Origin: DASSWG01 sp035705295
GTDB lineage: Bacteria; Bacteroidota; Bacteroidia; Flavobacteriales; Flavobacteriaceae
NCBI GenBank assembly: GCA_035705295.1
Contig: DASSWG010000072.1
Coordinates: 1-25,310 of the forward strand
Length of the DNA stretch: 25,310 nt
Direction of reading: 5' to 3'
Below, in pieces: positions 1 through 7,836 of the stretch. Under the pieces are notes generated by a model. It saw only the letters and a list, made by a program, of their open reading frames with translations. It ran no database searches and had not been told where the DNA came from. How positions within the stretch are numbered: the first letter of the stretch is position 1; the number at the start of each line of letters is the position of its first letter. The position numbers and the translations under genes were made by a program.

Positions 1-786
1 ATTGTTTTCGTGTTTTTCGGGAAATTCATCAAAAATATTTGCCGTAAGCTGTTCCGGAAAATCACGGACAACGAGGGGCTCAGAAAACTTGCCGCCACCT
101 TCGTTTATGTGGTCGTGGTTTGTGTGGGCGCTTTTATCGCCCTTTCTGTGTTGAACCTCGATGGCACGGTCACTTCATTGCTCGCCGGGGCCGGGATTGT
201 GGGTTTGGCATTGGCTTTTGCTTTTCAGGAAATCGCCTCCAATTATATGGCCGGAACAATGATGAGCATTCAGAAACCCTTTAAAGTAGGCGACCTCATT
301 GAGTCGAACGATTATTTTGGAAAAGTCTTGCACATTCATCTCCGAACCACGGAAATGATGACCCTGCAAGGGCAAATTGTCCTAATTCCCAATGCCGATG
401 TTTTTAAAAAACCCATTGTGAACTATTCAAAATCTGGCAGAAGAAGGGTCGATTTGAAAGTTGGGGTTTCCTATTCCCAAGACCTTGCGCTTGCCAAAGA
501 AGTTGCCCTCAAGGCCATTAAAAATATTGAAGGAATCAAAGAAGAAGAGGTTACGCTATTTTACGAAGAATTCGACGACAGTTCCATCAATTTCAGCATA
601 CGTTATTGGATGCCGTTCACGAACAAAAATTTTGAGTACAAAGCCAAAGTGGATGAAGGGGTGATGGCCATCAAAGCTGCTTTTGACCAAGCCGGAATCA
701 ACATTCCGTTTCCAATCCGAACATTGGATTTTGGAAGTTCGGATCTTAAAAAAACTTTGGGTAGCGAACCTGCTAAAAGGGAATAG
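1..786 (+). CDS. MscS-family mechanosensitive channel, 5'-truncated by the window edge
   Basis: The reading frame is open to base 1, so the gene begins outside the window; a GTG at 10 is available but would remove part of the N-terminal membrane region. The visible protein has a hydrophobic helix (about residues 30-50 from the GTG) and then the glycine/alanine-rich pore helix typical of MscS TM3 (LLAGAGIVGLALAFAFQE), followed by the beta-domain signature KPFKVGDLIE and a mixed alpha/beta C-terminal cytoplasmic domain. Proteins of this family open under membrane tension and release solutes during hypo-osmotic shock, in the inner membrane. The gene is convergent with the next one (minus strand, ending at 847), and no obvious hairpin terminator lies between them. 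A second, much shorter MscS-type gene occurs at 10058. Family assignment is secure; its exact start cannot be seen. Confidence 0.9.
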   Translation: MVFVFFGKFIKNICRKLFRKITDNEGLRKLAATFVYVVVVCVGAFIALSVLNLDGTVTSLLAGAGIVGLALAFAFQEIASNYMAGTMMSIQKPFKVGDLIESNDYFGKVLHIHLRTTEMMTLQGQIVLIPNADVFKKPIVNYSKSGRRRVDLKVGVSYSQDLALAKEVALKAIKNIEGIKEEEVTLFYEEFDDSSINFSIRYWMPFTNKNFEYKAKVDEGVMAIKAAFDQAGINIPFPIRTLDFGSSDLKKTLGSEPAKRE

Positions 787-846
787 GAGGGTTTTTGGAA
801 GATGATGAAAAAGTTTTATTTGGGACGCTCGGATTTGTAAGGTTAC

Positions 847-1728
847 TTATTCATTTATCAGTTCTTGAACCTCTCTTAATGTTAAGCCTTTTTCGTTCAC
901 CCACTCAACGGTTCCATTTGAATTTCTTCCCAAAACCATATTTGAAGCTGCACTTGGGCTATTGAAAACGGCATCTTCAACAAACACCAATTTACCGTTA
1001 TTGGCATCGACCATAATTTTGGTTTCCAATAATTTCCTGCGCAAATTTCTATAAGTTTCGGTACAAGAATTTGACAGGGTTCTTTTGGCTTCGCTGCCTT
1101 TTGTAACAATATATCCTTGATCGGTTTCCTTCATAACCGCATTGAAAGTTCTAGTTTTTATGTGATAGGTTTCGTGAACCTGATTCGTTTTTTCTTCTTC
1201 ATTTTTAAAATCTTGTCTTGCGGTTGATGAAATTAAAAAATTAAATCCCATTACAGGAAGGATCAGTTTAATTTGGCTAAGAAAATATTCCATATCGGAA
1301 ATGTCCGCTTCGTGAAGCGTAGGTAGACCGGGGGAATTTCCATTATCAATTTGAGCGGTTTTTGCCTCAATGGCTAATTGTACCAATCTCGATTCTAAAT
1401 ATCTAATTTGGGTTTTTGTTAAAAGCTCATCTTTGCTCACAAAGAAAATAAGTTCTTTGAAATCTTTATTTGAATCGCTTAAATGTTGTTTTAACCTTGC
1501 TTTTATGTTTTCGGCTTCCCCAATGTATATTTTCTCATCAAAAGCATCATCGGTTGGGTCCCCTTTTAAACAGTAGATTCCGGGATTATCAAATTCACTT
1601 CTGTTCATAATTTTATTGATCGAAGCCCTAGGACTGTAAATTGCTTTTCCAACCCAATTTCCAATTTCGCTCAATCTAGGGCCATAAGCAGTTCCGTCAA
1701 TCATAAACACGGTTAATTTTTTCCCCAT
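847..1728 (-). CDS. GIY-YIG nuclease family protein with C-terminal DUF4357 domain
   Basis: The 293-residue protein has the GIY (50-52) and YIG (68-70) elements of the GIY-YIG endonuclease fold, followed by the helix with R78 (AENIKARLKQH) and a candidate catalytic glutamate E112 in YLESRL. The C-terminal part (about 210-285) matches the DUF4357 pattern: FNSPSAASNMVLGRNSNG, then W and GLTLRE. GIY-YIG proteins cut DNA in repair, restriction or mobile elements; the role of this stand-alone GIY-YIG/DUF4357 type is not established. The frame can be extended upstream to 1779, but that would run into the terminator hairpin at 1775-1804, and the motif-bearing protein begins naturally at MGKKLTVFMIDG with AGAAG about ten bases upstream, so 1728 is preferred. 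The gene is more AT-rich in places (a sampled line at 1201 is about 27% GC) than the housekeeping neighbours, consistent with accessory status. No partner gene is adjacent. Confidence 0.85.
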   Translation of the reverse strand: MGKKLTVFMIDGTAYGPRLSEIGNWVGKAIYSPRASINKIMNRSEFDNPGIYCLKGDPTDDAFDEKIYIGEAENIKARLKQHLSDSNKDFKELIFFVSKDELLTKTQIRYLESRLVQLAIEAKTAQIDNGNSPGLPTLHEADISDMEYFLSQIKLILPVMGFNFLISSTARQDFKNEEEKTNQVHETYHIKTRTFNAVMKETDQGYIVTKGSEAKRTLSNSCTETYRNLRRKLLETKIMVDANNGKLVFVEDAVFNSPSAASNMVLGRNSNGTVEWVNEKGLTLREVQELINE

Positions 1729-1774
1729 CCAATTTCTTCTTTTGTAAATTAATTCAAAATTCACTAGCAAGATA

Positions 1775-1804
1775 CACAAAAAAGACCGACAAAAGCCGGT
1801 CTTT
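1775..1804 (-). terminator. Rho-independent terminator of the cytochrome c assembly gene
   Basis: On the minus strand, downstream of the stop codon at 1859, an 8-bp perfect stem (AAAGACCG at 1781-1788 paired with CGGTCTTT at 1797-1804) with an 8-base loop is followed by a T run (1775-1783 read on the minus strand). It separates the cytochrome assembly gene from the GIY-YIG gene. Confidence 0.85.
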
Positions 1805-1820
1805 CATTTTTCGGTAAATC

Positions 1821-1856
1821 AGTCCTAAGTCAAAAAGTCTTACGTCCTAAGTCCTT
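1821..1856. repeat. Degenerate tandem heptamer repeat (AGTCCTA-like), about five units
   Basis: Units AGTCCTA, AGTCAAA, AAGTCTTA, CGTCCTA and AGTCCTT follow one another with a 7-8 base period in the gap just after the cytochrome assembly gene. The 10-mer GTCCTAAGTC occurs exactly twice (1822-1831 and 1844-1853). The function is unknown. Similar 7-base tandem repeats occur in four other gaps of this window. Confidence 0.7.
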
Positions 1857-1858
1857 TT

Positions 1859-4800
1859 TCATTCCAACTCCACCAACTTTTCTTCTTCTTTCCGCATTTC
1901 CTTTCGAAATTTTTCGCGGTAATATTTGATGTATTTCCTTCGGGCGAAAAAGCCCAAAACAAGCCAAACGAACAAGGAACCAAAAATGAATTTATAACTG
2001 ATGATCTGGTCGCCGCTGGCGTAGGAATGCAACCCGGTAAGGTAGAAGTTCACCCCGAAGTAGGTCATCAAAATAGAGCTGTACGCGAACACCGCGGCCC
2101 AGTTGAAGGCAAATCTACCTTTCATTCCGGGGATCAACCGCATATGGATCACGAACGCATAAACCATAATACTGATGAGCGCCCAAGTTTCTTTTGGGTC
2201 CCAGCCCCAATAACGGCCCCAACTTTCGTTGGCCCATTGTCCGCCCAAGAAATTCCCGATGGTGAGCATCACCAAACCAATGGTTAGCGCCATTTCGTTG
2301 ACAATGGTGATTTCCTTGAGGTTGAAACGCATTTTTTTCTTGTTGTTTTCATTGGTCAAAATAATGAGCAGCAAAGCCACCAACCCGAGTATCATTCCCA
2401 ATGTGAACGGCCCATAGCTCGCCACGATCACCGCCACGTGGATCATCAACCAATACGAATCCAGAACGGGCACCAAATTGCCAATTGCCGGATCGAGCCA
2501 GCTCCAATGTGCGACCATCAAAATCATTGCCGTAACGAAAGAAGTCGCAGCGATGGTCAAATCACTTTTTCGTCCAAAAAGTATCCCAAAAAGCATCGTT
2601 GCCCACGCCACGTAGATCATACTTTCGTACGCGTTGGTCCATGGTGCATGGCCGGCAATGTACCAACGCGCGATCAAGCCAACAGTATGCAAAAGGAAGA
2701 ACAACAAAATGGCGATTTTGAACACATTCACGGTGGTGTTCACGAATTTGTTCCTTTTGAAAATTTGTACGATCACAAAAATCAACATAAAAATCCCAGC
2801 CAACAGGTACATCAAAAACAAGTTGTTGAACACATTGTATTTGTTGTACAAAATTTCGGTGCTTATTTTTTCTTCGGAAGGCATCACTTCGCTGCCGTAT
2901 TTCTTTTGGAAACCCTTCAAACTCTCCAACAGTTTGTTGGCTTGTTCATAATCGCCCGTGGCTTCGGCCTGTCGCAAAGCCCCAAAATACAAAGGCAATA
3001 TTTGCGTGGTGTACAAGGAATCCATTCCTTCAAAACCACTTTCTTTCAACTCCGGATAGGAAACCCATTTGTTGTTTTCGGAATTCGGGAGTGGAAATAT
3101 ACGCAACAATTTTCCCTGCAAGGCGCTGTACAGCAAATTGACTTTTTGATCGGCTTTTTTGAAATCTTTTTGGAATTGGTTCGGCACTTTTGCGCGGTAG
3201 GCCGCTTCCAAATAGGGCGAAAGTTTATAGTTTCCGCGGGCATCGAAAAATTCGGCCAAGGGAACCAATTGTTTCCCTTTTTCAATTTTCAAAATTTTGT
3301 GGAGGCTATCGTTTTTACGTTCTACTTTTATGAGCGGCACGTTGTACCAAAGCGTGGGCATTTGCATCATGGAAAGCAGCACTTGGTCGCTGTTCAAACC
3401 TTCGTATTCATTGTTGCTGCTCACTTTTCGTAGCAATTGTGAAGAATACGTGTTCGCAGGTTTCATTCTTCCACCAATATCTTGGATGACCAACCGCCCA
3501 AATTTTGCCGCGTGCTCGGGTTTTACAGCCAAAGTTTTGATAATGGAATCGACCATGGTTTTTGGCAAAACCTGCACCTCGGCTTGTTCTTGACCTATTG
3601 TTGAAGTCGAAGTGGAATCTTGTGCGTGCACGTGGTTTTCTTCCGAATGATTATGTTCCGTTTGAACCAAGGTATCATTTTGCGAAAATGCCGAAACCGA
3701 AAACAACACCAACAACACGCTGAGCATTTTCTTTTTGCGGGCTTTCACTTTTTTCAAGGCTTTTTCCAATTCTTTGAACCGCGAACCCGGCACGAACAAA
3801 ATGAGCAACATGCCGATGTACAACAAGGTATATCCGATGTAGGTGATCCAAGTGCCCCACCAATCGTGGTTCACGGAAAGTATGGTCCCTTTTTCGTCAC
3901 GGTCGAACGAGGCCTGAAAAAATCGGTACCCTTCATAATCCAGTACATGGTTCATATAAATTTTGTGCGGCACGGTTTTTCCATCGTCGATCAATTCCAC
4001 TTTACTTTTAAAAGCCGAATAACTCGGAGTGGGGTTGTCTTCGGTTCCGGGATATTTGGAGGCGATAAAATCGTTCAGTTTTATGGAAAATGGTAGCTTG
4101 TATTCTTTGCTTCCGTAGCGTACATGAAAATCCAATCCGCCCAGGCTGAATTTTTCAAAATTGTTGACAATTCCTTTTCCGCCCAACATTTTTATGATTT
4201 CCGATTCGCCGTTGGTGGTAACTTTCATCACCACGCCATCGGGCAGGCCGTCCACTATTTCTTCATCCGGAATGGGCACCAAATCGAATTCACCTTTCAC
4301 CACCGGATCGGGAAAAACAAATTGCATGCCCGCCATGCTGTACAACGAGCGCATCATCAACGGCTGTAAACTGTCTTTTGCGACCGCCCCTTTTTTCATG
4401 TCGGCCATGCGCATGTAATTTCCTTCGAACGGGGTTTTTATGGAATATCCGGTCGAGTCCGCCAAAATATTGATGGCGCCATTGGTTGGTTTGTTGTAGG
4501 CAAACAACACGTTGTGAATGCTTGTCACCTGGCCTTCTTGCAAATAATGATCGTGCCGCGATCCGCCACCGGCTTCCACAATTTTCAAGTAATTTTTTCC
4601 TTCTGGAGATGGAGCCAATCCTTTTTTTGCGTCAGCGATGAATTTCAGGACTTCAAATTTCACTTCTTGTCCTTTAAAATCGGTGGTTCTCGTTTTTTGG
4701 TTGTCAATTCCCGGGGCGAGCAACAATTCTTTGGTGACGATACGCCGCCGCGGTTCACCATCTATTTCACCATCGATGTAGGCGGTCAGAAAAGTTTTTG

Positions 4801-5158
4801 CGGAAAGCACCGTGTTCGAAATTTTGCCTTCGCGAATGGGCATCACGCCTTCGTAGCTGATGTAGCGTGTAATTCCCGCACCAATGATTATCAGAATGAA
4901 CGACAAATGGAGCAACAAGGTGGGAAGTTTTGCGCGGGTGTACATTTTGTACCGAAAAATATTCCCGAGAAAATTGATCACGAACAACACCATAATGGCC
5001 TCGAACCAATGTGTGTTGTAAATCCAAGCGCGTGCCGTGGCGGTGGTATAGGAGTTTTCGACAAAAGTCCCGACCGCCATGGCGATGGCAAAAACAATAA
5101 ACAAAACGGCCATTAATCGGGTGGAGAACAGAATGCTAACAATTTTTTTTTGCAACAT
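1859..5158 (-). CDS. ccsA: Fused ResB-CcsA type cytochrome c biogenesis protein (System II)
   Basis: This 1099-residue inner-membrane protein joins a ResB-like N-terminal half to a CcsA haem-handling C-terminal half. The System II synthase carries haem across the membrane and attaches it to CXXCH motifs of apocytochromes c. ResB features include N-terminal membrane helices (about 10-30, 52-68, 80-98), a large periplasmic region and the conserved stretch near 408-433 (YEGYRFFQASFD, then SVNHD). The CcsA half has several helices from about 785 on, the tryptophan-rich WWD element at 980-992 (WGRYWGWDPKETW), and H907 and H1005 as candidate external haem ligands; H824 is a further conserved-looking histidine. 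Around 474-492, between the halves, a stretch reads like a signal peptide (KKKMLSVLLVLFSVSAFSQ), followed by a His-rich linker at 502-511. A promoter lies at 5183-5190 and a terminator at 1775-1804, so the gene appears monocistronic. Confidence 0.93.
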   Translation of the reverse strand: MLQKKIVSILFSTRLMAVLFIVFAIAMAVGTFVENSYTTATARAWIYNTHWFEAIMVLFVINFLGNIFRYKMYTRAKLPTLLLHLSFILIIIGAGITRYISYEGVMPIREGKISNTVLSAKTFLTAYIDGEIDGEPRRRIVTKELLLAPGIDNQKTRTTDFKGQEVKFEVLKFIADAKKGLAPSPEGKNYLKIVEAGGGSRHDHYLQEGQVTSIHNVLFAYNKPTNGAINILADSTGYSIKTPFEGNYMRMADMKKGAVAKDSLQPLMMRSLYSMAGMQFVFPDPVVKGEFDLVPIPDEEIVDGLPDGVVMKVTTNGESEIIKMLGGKGIVNNFEKFSLGGLDFHVRYGSKEYKLPFSIKLNDFIASKYPGTEDNPTPSYSAFKSKVELIDDGKTVPHKIYMNHVLDYEGYRFFQASFDRDEKGTILSVNHDWWGTWITYIGYTLLYIGMLLILFVPGSRFKELEKALKKVKARKKKMLSVLLVLFSVSAFSQNDTLVQTEHNHSEENHVHAQDSTSTSTIGQEQAEVQVLPKTMVDSIIKTLAVKPEHAAKFGRLVIQDIGGRMKPANTYSSQLLRKVSSNNEYEGLNSDQVLLSMMQMPTLWYNVPLIKVERKNDSLHKILKIEKGKQLVPLAEFFDARGNYKLSPYLEAAYRAKVPNQFQKDFKKADQKVNLLYSALQGKLLRIFPLPNSENNKWVSYPELKESGFEGMDSLYTTQILPLYFGALRQAEATGDYEQANKLLESLKGFQKKYGSEVMPSEEKISTEILYNKYNVFNNLFLMYLLAGIFMLIFVIVQIFKRNKFVNTTVNVFKIAILLFFLLHTVGLIARWYIAGHAPWTNAYESMIYVAWATMLFGILFGRKSDLTIAATSFVTAMILMVAHWSWLDPAIGNLVPVLDSYWLMIHVAVIVASYGPFTLGMILGLVALLLIILTNENNKKKMRFNLKEITIVNEMALTIGLVMLTIGNFLGGQWANESWGRYWGWDPKETWALISIMVYAFVIHMRLIPGMKGRFAFNWAAVFAYSSILMTYFGVNFYLTGLHSYASGDQIISYKFIFGSLFVWLVLGFFARRKYIKYYREKFRKEMRKEEEKLVELE

Positions 5159-5182
5159 GGGAAAGACGTTTTAAAAACGCTG

Positions 5183-5190
5183 CAAATTTA
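5183..5190 (-). promoter_or_regulatory. Bacteroidota -7 promoter element for the cytochrome c assembly gene
   Basis: The minus strand reads TAAATTTG here, an exact match to TAnnTTTG, about 25 bases upstream of the ATG at 5158. No convincing -33 TTTG was found at the usual spacing. The extended 11-mer TAAATTTGCAG is repeated in the opposite orientation at 5261-5271, so the gap holds a divergent pair. Confidence 0.6.
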
Positions 5191-5260
5191 CTGATTAGTG
5201 AAAGATTAATCGGTATTTTTAATGGGTAATATTCAAGAATTTAAATCGTTCAATTTTTGG

Positions 5261-5268
5261 TAAATTTG
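5261..5268 (+). promoter_or_regulatory. -7 promoter element immediately before the DUF2520 gene
   Basis: TAAATTTG matches TAnnTTTG exactly but ends only four bases before the ATG at 5273. Transcription would start at or within a few bases of the start codon, implying a leaderless or nearly leaderless mRNA. No -33 element is evident. Confidence 0.5.
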
Positions 5269-5272
5269 CAGG

Positions 5273-6016
5273 ATGCTGCGTATTGTGATTTTAGGCGCCG
5301 GAAATGTCGCCACCCATTTGTTCCAGGCTTTTTTCAAGGCCGAAAATGTGGTGGTCGCACAAGTTTACAACCGAAGTGAAACCGCGTTGAAACCGTTTTC
5401 GGAAAAGACGAAAACCGTCGTTTCGCTGGACGAACTTGAAGAAGCCGATGTGTATTTGGTTTGTGCCAAAGACGACGCGGTGAAAAGTTTAGCGGAAAAG
5501 ATTCCATTCAAAAACAAATTGATCGCACATACTTCCGGAAGTGTCCCGTTGTTGGATGTTTCGAAAAAAAACGGCGTGTTTTATCCCTTGCAAACTTTTT
5601 CAAAAGAGGTGCCGGTCGATTTTTCAAAAATTCCGATTTGTTTGGAAGCTTCCGATGAAAACAGCTTTAAAATACTGCAAAATTTGGCAGGAAGTATTTC
5701 GGAAAGAAATTACCGCATTTCCACCGAACAACGAAAATCGCTACATTTGGCGGCGGTTTTTGTGTGCAATTTCACCAATTATTTATATCGCGTCGGAGAA
5801 GAAATTTGCGAAGAAAACAAAGTTCCTTTTGAAATTTTATATGCCTTGATGGAAGAAACGGCGCGCAAAGCCACGGAAAAATCGCCCAAAGAAACACAAA
5901 CCGGCCCGGCGGCACGCGGCGACCAAAAAACGATCGATCAACATTTGGAACAATTGAAAAACCCTGTTTTTAAAGAAATTTATACCTTGCTTTCGCAAAA
6001 GATAGCGACAACCTAA
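5273..6016 (+). CDS. Rossmann-fold DUF2520 domain protein
   Basis: The 247-residue protein starts directly with a nucleotide-binding Rossmann motif (VILGAGNVATHL, residues 5-16; the third glycine of GxGxxG is replaced by alanine). A second conserved block, IAHTSGSVPLLD, and a helical C-terminal DUF2520 half (including LHLAAVFVCNFTNYLY) follow. The family resembles ketopantoate/prephenate dehydrogenases in architecture and is presumed to be an NAD(P)-dependent oxidoreductase, but its substrate is unknown. The start is fixed by the position of the Rossmann strand. It is the first gene of a rightward run that continues with the KdsC-like phosphatase in the arrangement I recall from other Flavobacteriaceae; here two AT-rich genes intervene. 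Confidence 0.88.
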   Translation: MLRIVILGAGNVATHLFQAFFKAENVVVAQVYNRSETALKPFSEKTKTVVSLDELEEADVYLVCAKDDAVKSLAEKIPFKNKLIAHTSGSVPLLDVSKKNGVFYPLQTFSKEVPVDFSKIPICLEASDENSFKILQNLAGSISERNYRISTEQRKSLHLAAVFVCNFTNYLYRVGEEICEENKVPFEILYALMEETARKATEKSPKETQTGPAARGDQKTIDQHLEQLKNPVFKEIYTLLSQKIATT

Positions 6017-6029
6017 AAGACGTTACAAG

Positions 6030-6043
6030 GAATATTGAATATT
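6030..6043. repeat. Tandem heptamer GAATATT x2 at the left edge of the accessory insert
   Basis: Two exact copies of GAATATT lie in the 41-base gap between the DUF2520 gene and the first insert gene. The reverse complement of this heptamer, in rotated form (TTCAATA), recurs as a tandem repeat at 20210-20230. Confidence 0.65.
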
Positions 6044-6044
6044 A

Positions 6045-6051
6045 AAAGGAG
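6045..6051 (+). promoter_or_regulatory. Strong Shine-Dalgarno of the first insert gene
   Basis: AAAGGAG lies six bases before the ATG at 6058. Most other starts in this window show no comparable purine-rich site, as is usual for Flavobacteriia, so this site sets the insert apart. Confidence 0.7.
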
Positions 6052-6057
6052 AAAAAT

Positions 6058-6654
6058 ATGCCTGTTGGAGATAAACAAAAATTAATAACAGAAATAGTTA
6101 GTAGAGTACTTAATGAACCCGCGCAAATAAACAAAAGGTTGGAATGGTTTATTAACAAGCATACAGAAAAAAATTTTGGAAATAATTACGCTTCAATTTG
6201 CCGAATTTTCACGACGTTAAATGGGGACTTTACTAAAAATCAATCCAAACGCTCAATGCTGCTAAACTGCGATGCATATTTTGGTGGTGAATACAATTTT
6301 ATATTTGAATTTGATGAATTTCAACATTTCAATTCATCAAGACAAAAAACCTTTGAACATTATCCAGAGAACATAAAACTAAATTTTGACGTAAATGAAT
6401 GGAAAAAACTTTGCACAAATCATAAAGAAAAAGCAGATAAATACAGAAAAAACAAAACAACAATTGACTTTAATTTTTTAGGAGGGCGTACCGCTCAAAG
6501 GGCATATCTCGATTGCTTTAGGGATTTACTGCCCGAAATTCAAGGTTTGAACCCAACATTAAGAATAAATGAATTTGAAGTTTCAGGCATTTATTACAAC
6601 GATAAAGAAGCTTGTAAAAGAATTGAAAAACTACTCAAAACCAAGCTCTCTTAA
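6058..6654 (+). CDS. Uncharacterised protein, possible PD-(D/E)XK/Vsr-like nuclease; first gene of the insert
   Basis: I do not recognise a named family with confidence. The 198-residue, lysine-rich soluble protein has a core where D72 (NCDAYF) is followed by a hydrophobic strand ending in E84-F-D86-E-F-Q89-H90 (NFIFEFDEFQHF). That spacing of D, E-x-D and H resembles the variant active sites of Vsr/DUF559-type members of the PD-(D/E)XK superfamily. After it come R95, the block TFEHYPENI, a basic segment (about 121-133) and a conserved-looking helix GGRTAQRAYLDCFRD. No signal peptide or membrane helix is seen. Composition is AT-rich (sampled lines 23-30% GC against about 38-58% in flanking genes), with a strong Shine-Dalgarno. 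The next gene starts 3 bases after the stop, so the pair is surely co-expressed. Nuclease function is inference; the residues are what is seen. Confidence 0.6.
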   Translation: MPVGDKQKLITEIVSRVLNEPAQINKRLEWFINKHTEKNFGNNYASICRIFTTLNGDFTKNQSKRSMLLNCDAYFGGEYNFIFEFDEFQHFNSSRQKTFEHYPENIKLNFDVNEWKKLCTNHKEKADKYRKNKTTIDFNFLGGRTAQRAYLDCFRDLLPEIQGLNPTLRINEFEVSGIYYNDKEACKRIEKLLKTKLS

Positions 6655-6657
6655 AAT

Positions 6658-7836
6658 ATGGTGGCATTTCATTACATTGTAAAAGCAAAAATCATTCGAA
6701 AAATCAAAGAAAATAATGAAATTGATTTTTTGGAATTTGAAGAAAAATTTGAAAATGAAAATCCCATAATTGCAAGAAAATCTGCATTTGAACTTTATCA
6801 AAATTACATTGATGTTCTTTTAGAAGCTAAAGGCAAAAAATATTTATCGGATAAACAAGCAAAAAAAGAACTGACCTCATTTGTGGACTTGGAAACTAAG
6901 TCTAAAATAAAACTAGGAGAAGAGGAAATCGAATGGAGCGATTCATTTGCTTATGGGCTTGGGGTATTTCTCATCATCGATATACCAAAACCGGACAAAA
7001 TTTATGAGGATAAAAAAGGAGACGAATTTTTCATACACGGTCTTGGAAATATTAGCAGATTAAATCATCCTGATTCTTTAATCAGCGAACTTGAAAAAGA
7101 ATTTGAATATTACAAATTTAACAAATACGAAACTGAAAACAATCAAACAGAAATCGTTTTTTGTCATAGCGAAGAATGGGCAGAAGGATATTTGGGCAAT
7201 GGAGAATGGTTGGAAGGTTATAGTGAGCCTAATACATATCTGATGTTACAAACCCCTTTTGATTGGTCAGGTTTGGACAAACCTTATTGGTGGGGAAACC
7301 CAGGAGATGAAGAATTCGATGAAAATCAACAAGTCCCTACAACTTTAGAAGAAATTATTAAAAATGGGGAAAGCAATCAAGTGGAATTTAAACCAGCGCT
7401 TTTGTATAATTTCTCTACGGGCAAAGCAGGAATTGGAGTAAAGGGAATTATTGCAAAAGCTATTTGTGCATTTTTAAATTCAAGAGGAGGATTTCTAATA
7501 ATTGGTATTACGGATAATGGTGAAACCCAAGGACTTTCTTATGACTTTTCACTTTCAGGAGATAAAAATGAGAAAGATTACTTTATGTTGGAATTTGACC
7601 AGATGTTAGAGTATTTCTTGTCATTTTCCGTTAAGAACAATGTGTCAAGTGAGTTTTGCAAACGAGAAGAAAAAGATATTTTCGTAGTAACAGTAAGTCC
7701 GAGTATACGTAGGCCCATTTTTCTAAATGGAAAATATGGGAAAGAGTTTTATATAAGAGGCGAAGCATCTTCAAGACAACTTACAGACATTGAGGAGTTA
7801 GCAAATTATTGTATCGACAAATGGGGGACAAAATAA
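6658..7836 (+). CDS. AlbA_2 (Schlafen-type) domain protein with unknown N-terminal half; second gene of the insert
   Basis: The C-terminal part of this 392-residue protein (about 229-385) is an AlbA_2/Schlafen-type putative nucleic-acid or nucleotide-binding domain. It shows NGESNQVEFKPAL (236-248), then AFLNSRGGFLIIGITDNGE (271-289) and EFYIRGEASSRQLT (363-376), in the family order. The N-terminal 228 residues are unassigned: a charged helical region including FLEFEEKFENENPIIAR (24-40), then a mixed region with a duplicated short motif EWAEGY (173-178) and EWLEGY (183-188) and a tryptophan-rich segment (KPYWWGNPG, about 208-216). AlbA_2 domains occur in regulators and in anti-phage and toxin-like proteins; no helicase or HTH is fused here. 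It lies 3 bases after the preceding gene and stops 7 bases before the KdsC-like gene. It is very AT-rich (a sampled line near 6721 is 22% GC). The domain call is solid; its job is unknown. Confidence 0.78.
   Translation: MVAFHYIVKAKIIRKIKENNEIDFLEFEEKFENENPIIARKSAFELYQNYIDVLLEAKGKKYLSDKQAKKELTSFVDLETKSKIKLGEEEIEWSDSFAYGLGVFLIIDIPKPDKIYEDKKGDEFFIHGLGNISRLNHPDSLISELEKEFEYYKFNKYETENNQTEIVFCHSEEWAEGYLGNGEWLEGYSEPNTYLMLQTPFDWSGLDKPYWWGNPGDEEFDENQQVPTTLEEIIKNGESNQVEFKPALLYNFSTGKAGIGVKGIIAKAICAFLNSRGGFLIIGITDNGETQGLSYDFSLSGDKNEKDYFMLEFDQMLEYFLSFSVKNNVSSEFCKREEKDIFVVTVSPSIRRPIFLNGKYGKEFYIRGEASSRQLTDIEELANYCIDKWGTK

Noticed and set aside
802..840. 12-codon frame MMKKFYLGRSDL after the MscS gene
   Set aside because: Too short, no supporting context, no membrane or signal character.
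1729..1779. Upstream extension of the GIY-YIG gene to 1779
   Set aside because: Overlaps the terminator T run and hairpin of the preceding gene and adds no conserved residues.
2438..3433. 331-residue open frame on the plus strand opposite the cytochrome assembly gene
   Set aside because: Antisense shadow: composition rich in H, Q and F, no recognisable motif, and the minus-strand gene is unmistakable.
5167..5179. Near-palindrome CGTTTTAAAAACG in the leader of the cytochrome assembly gene, as an operator
   Set aside because: Imperfect, low complexity and expected by chance in AT-rich DNA; no second copy seen.
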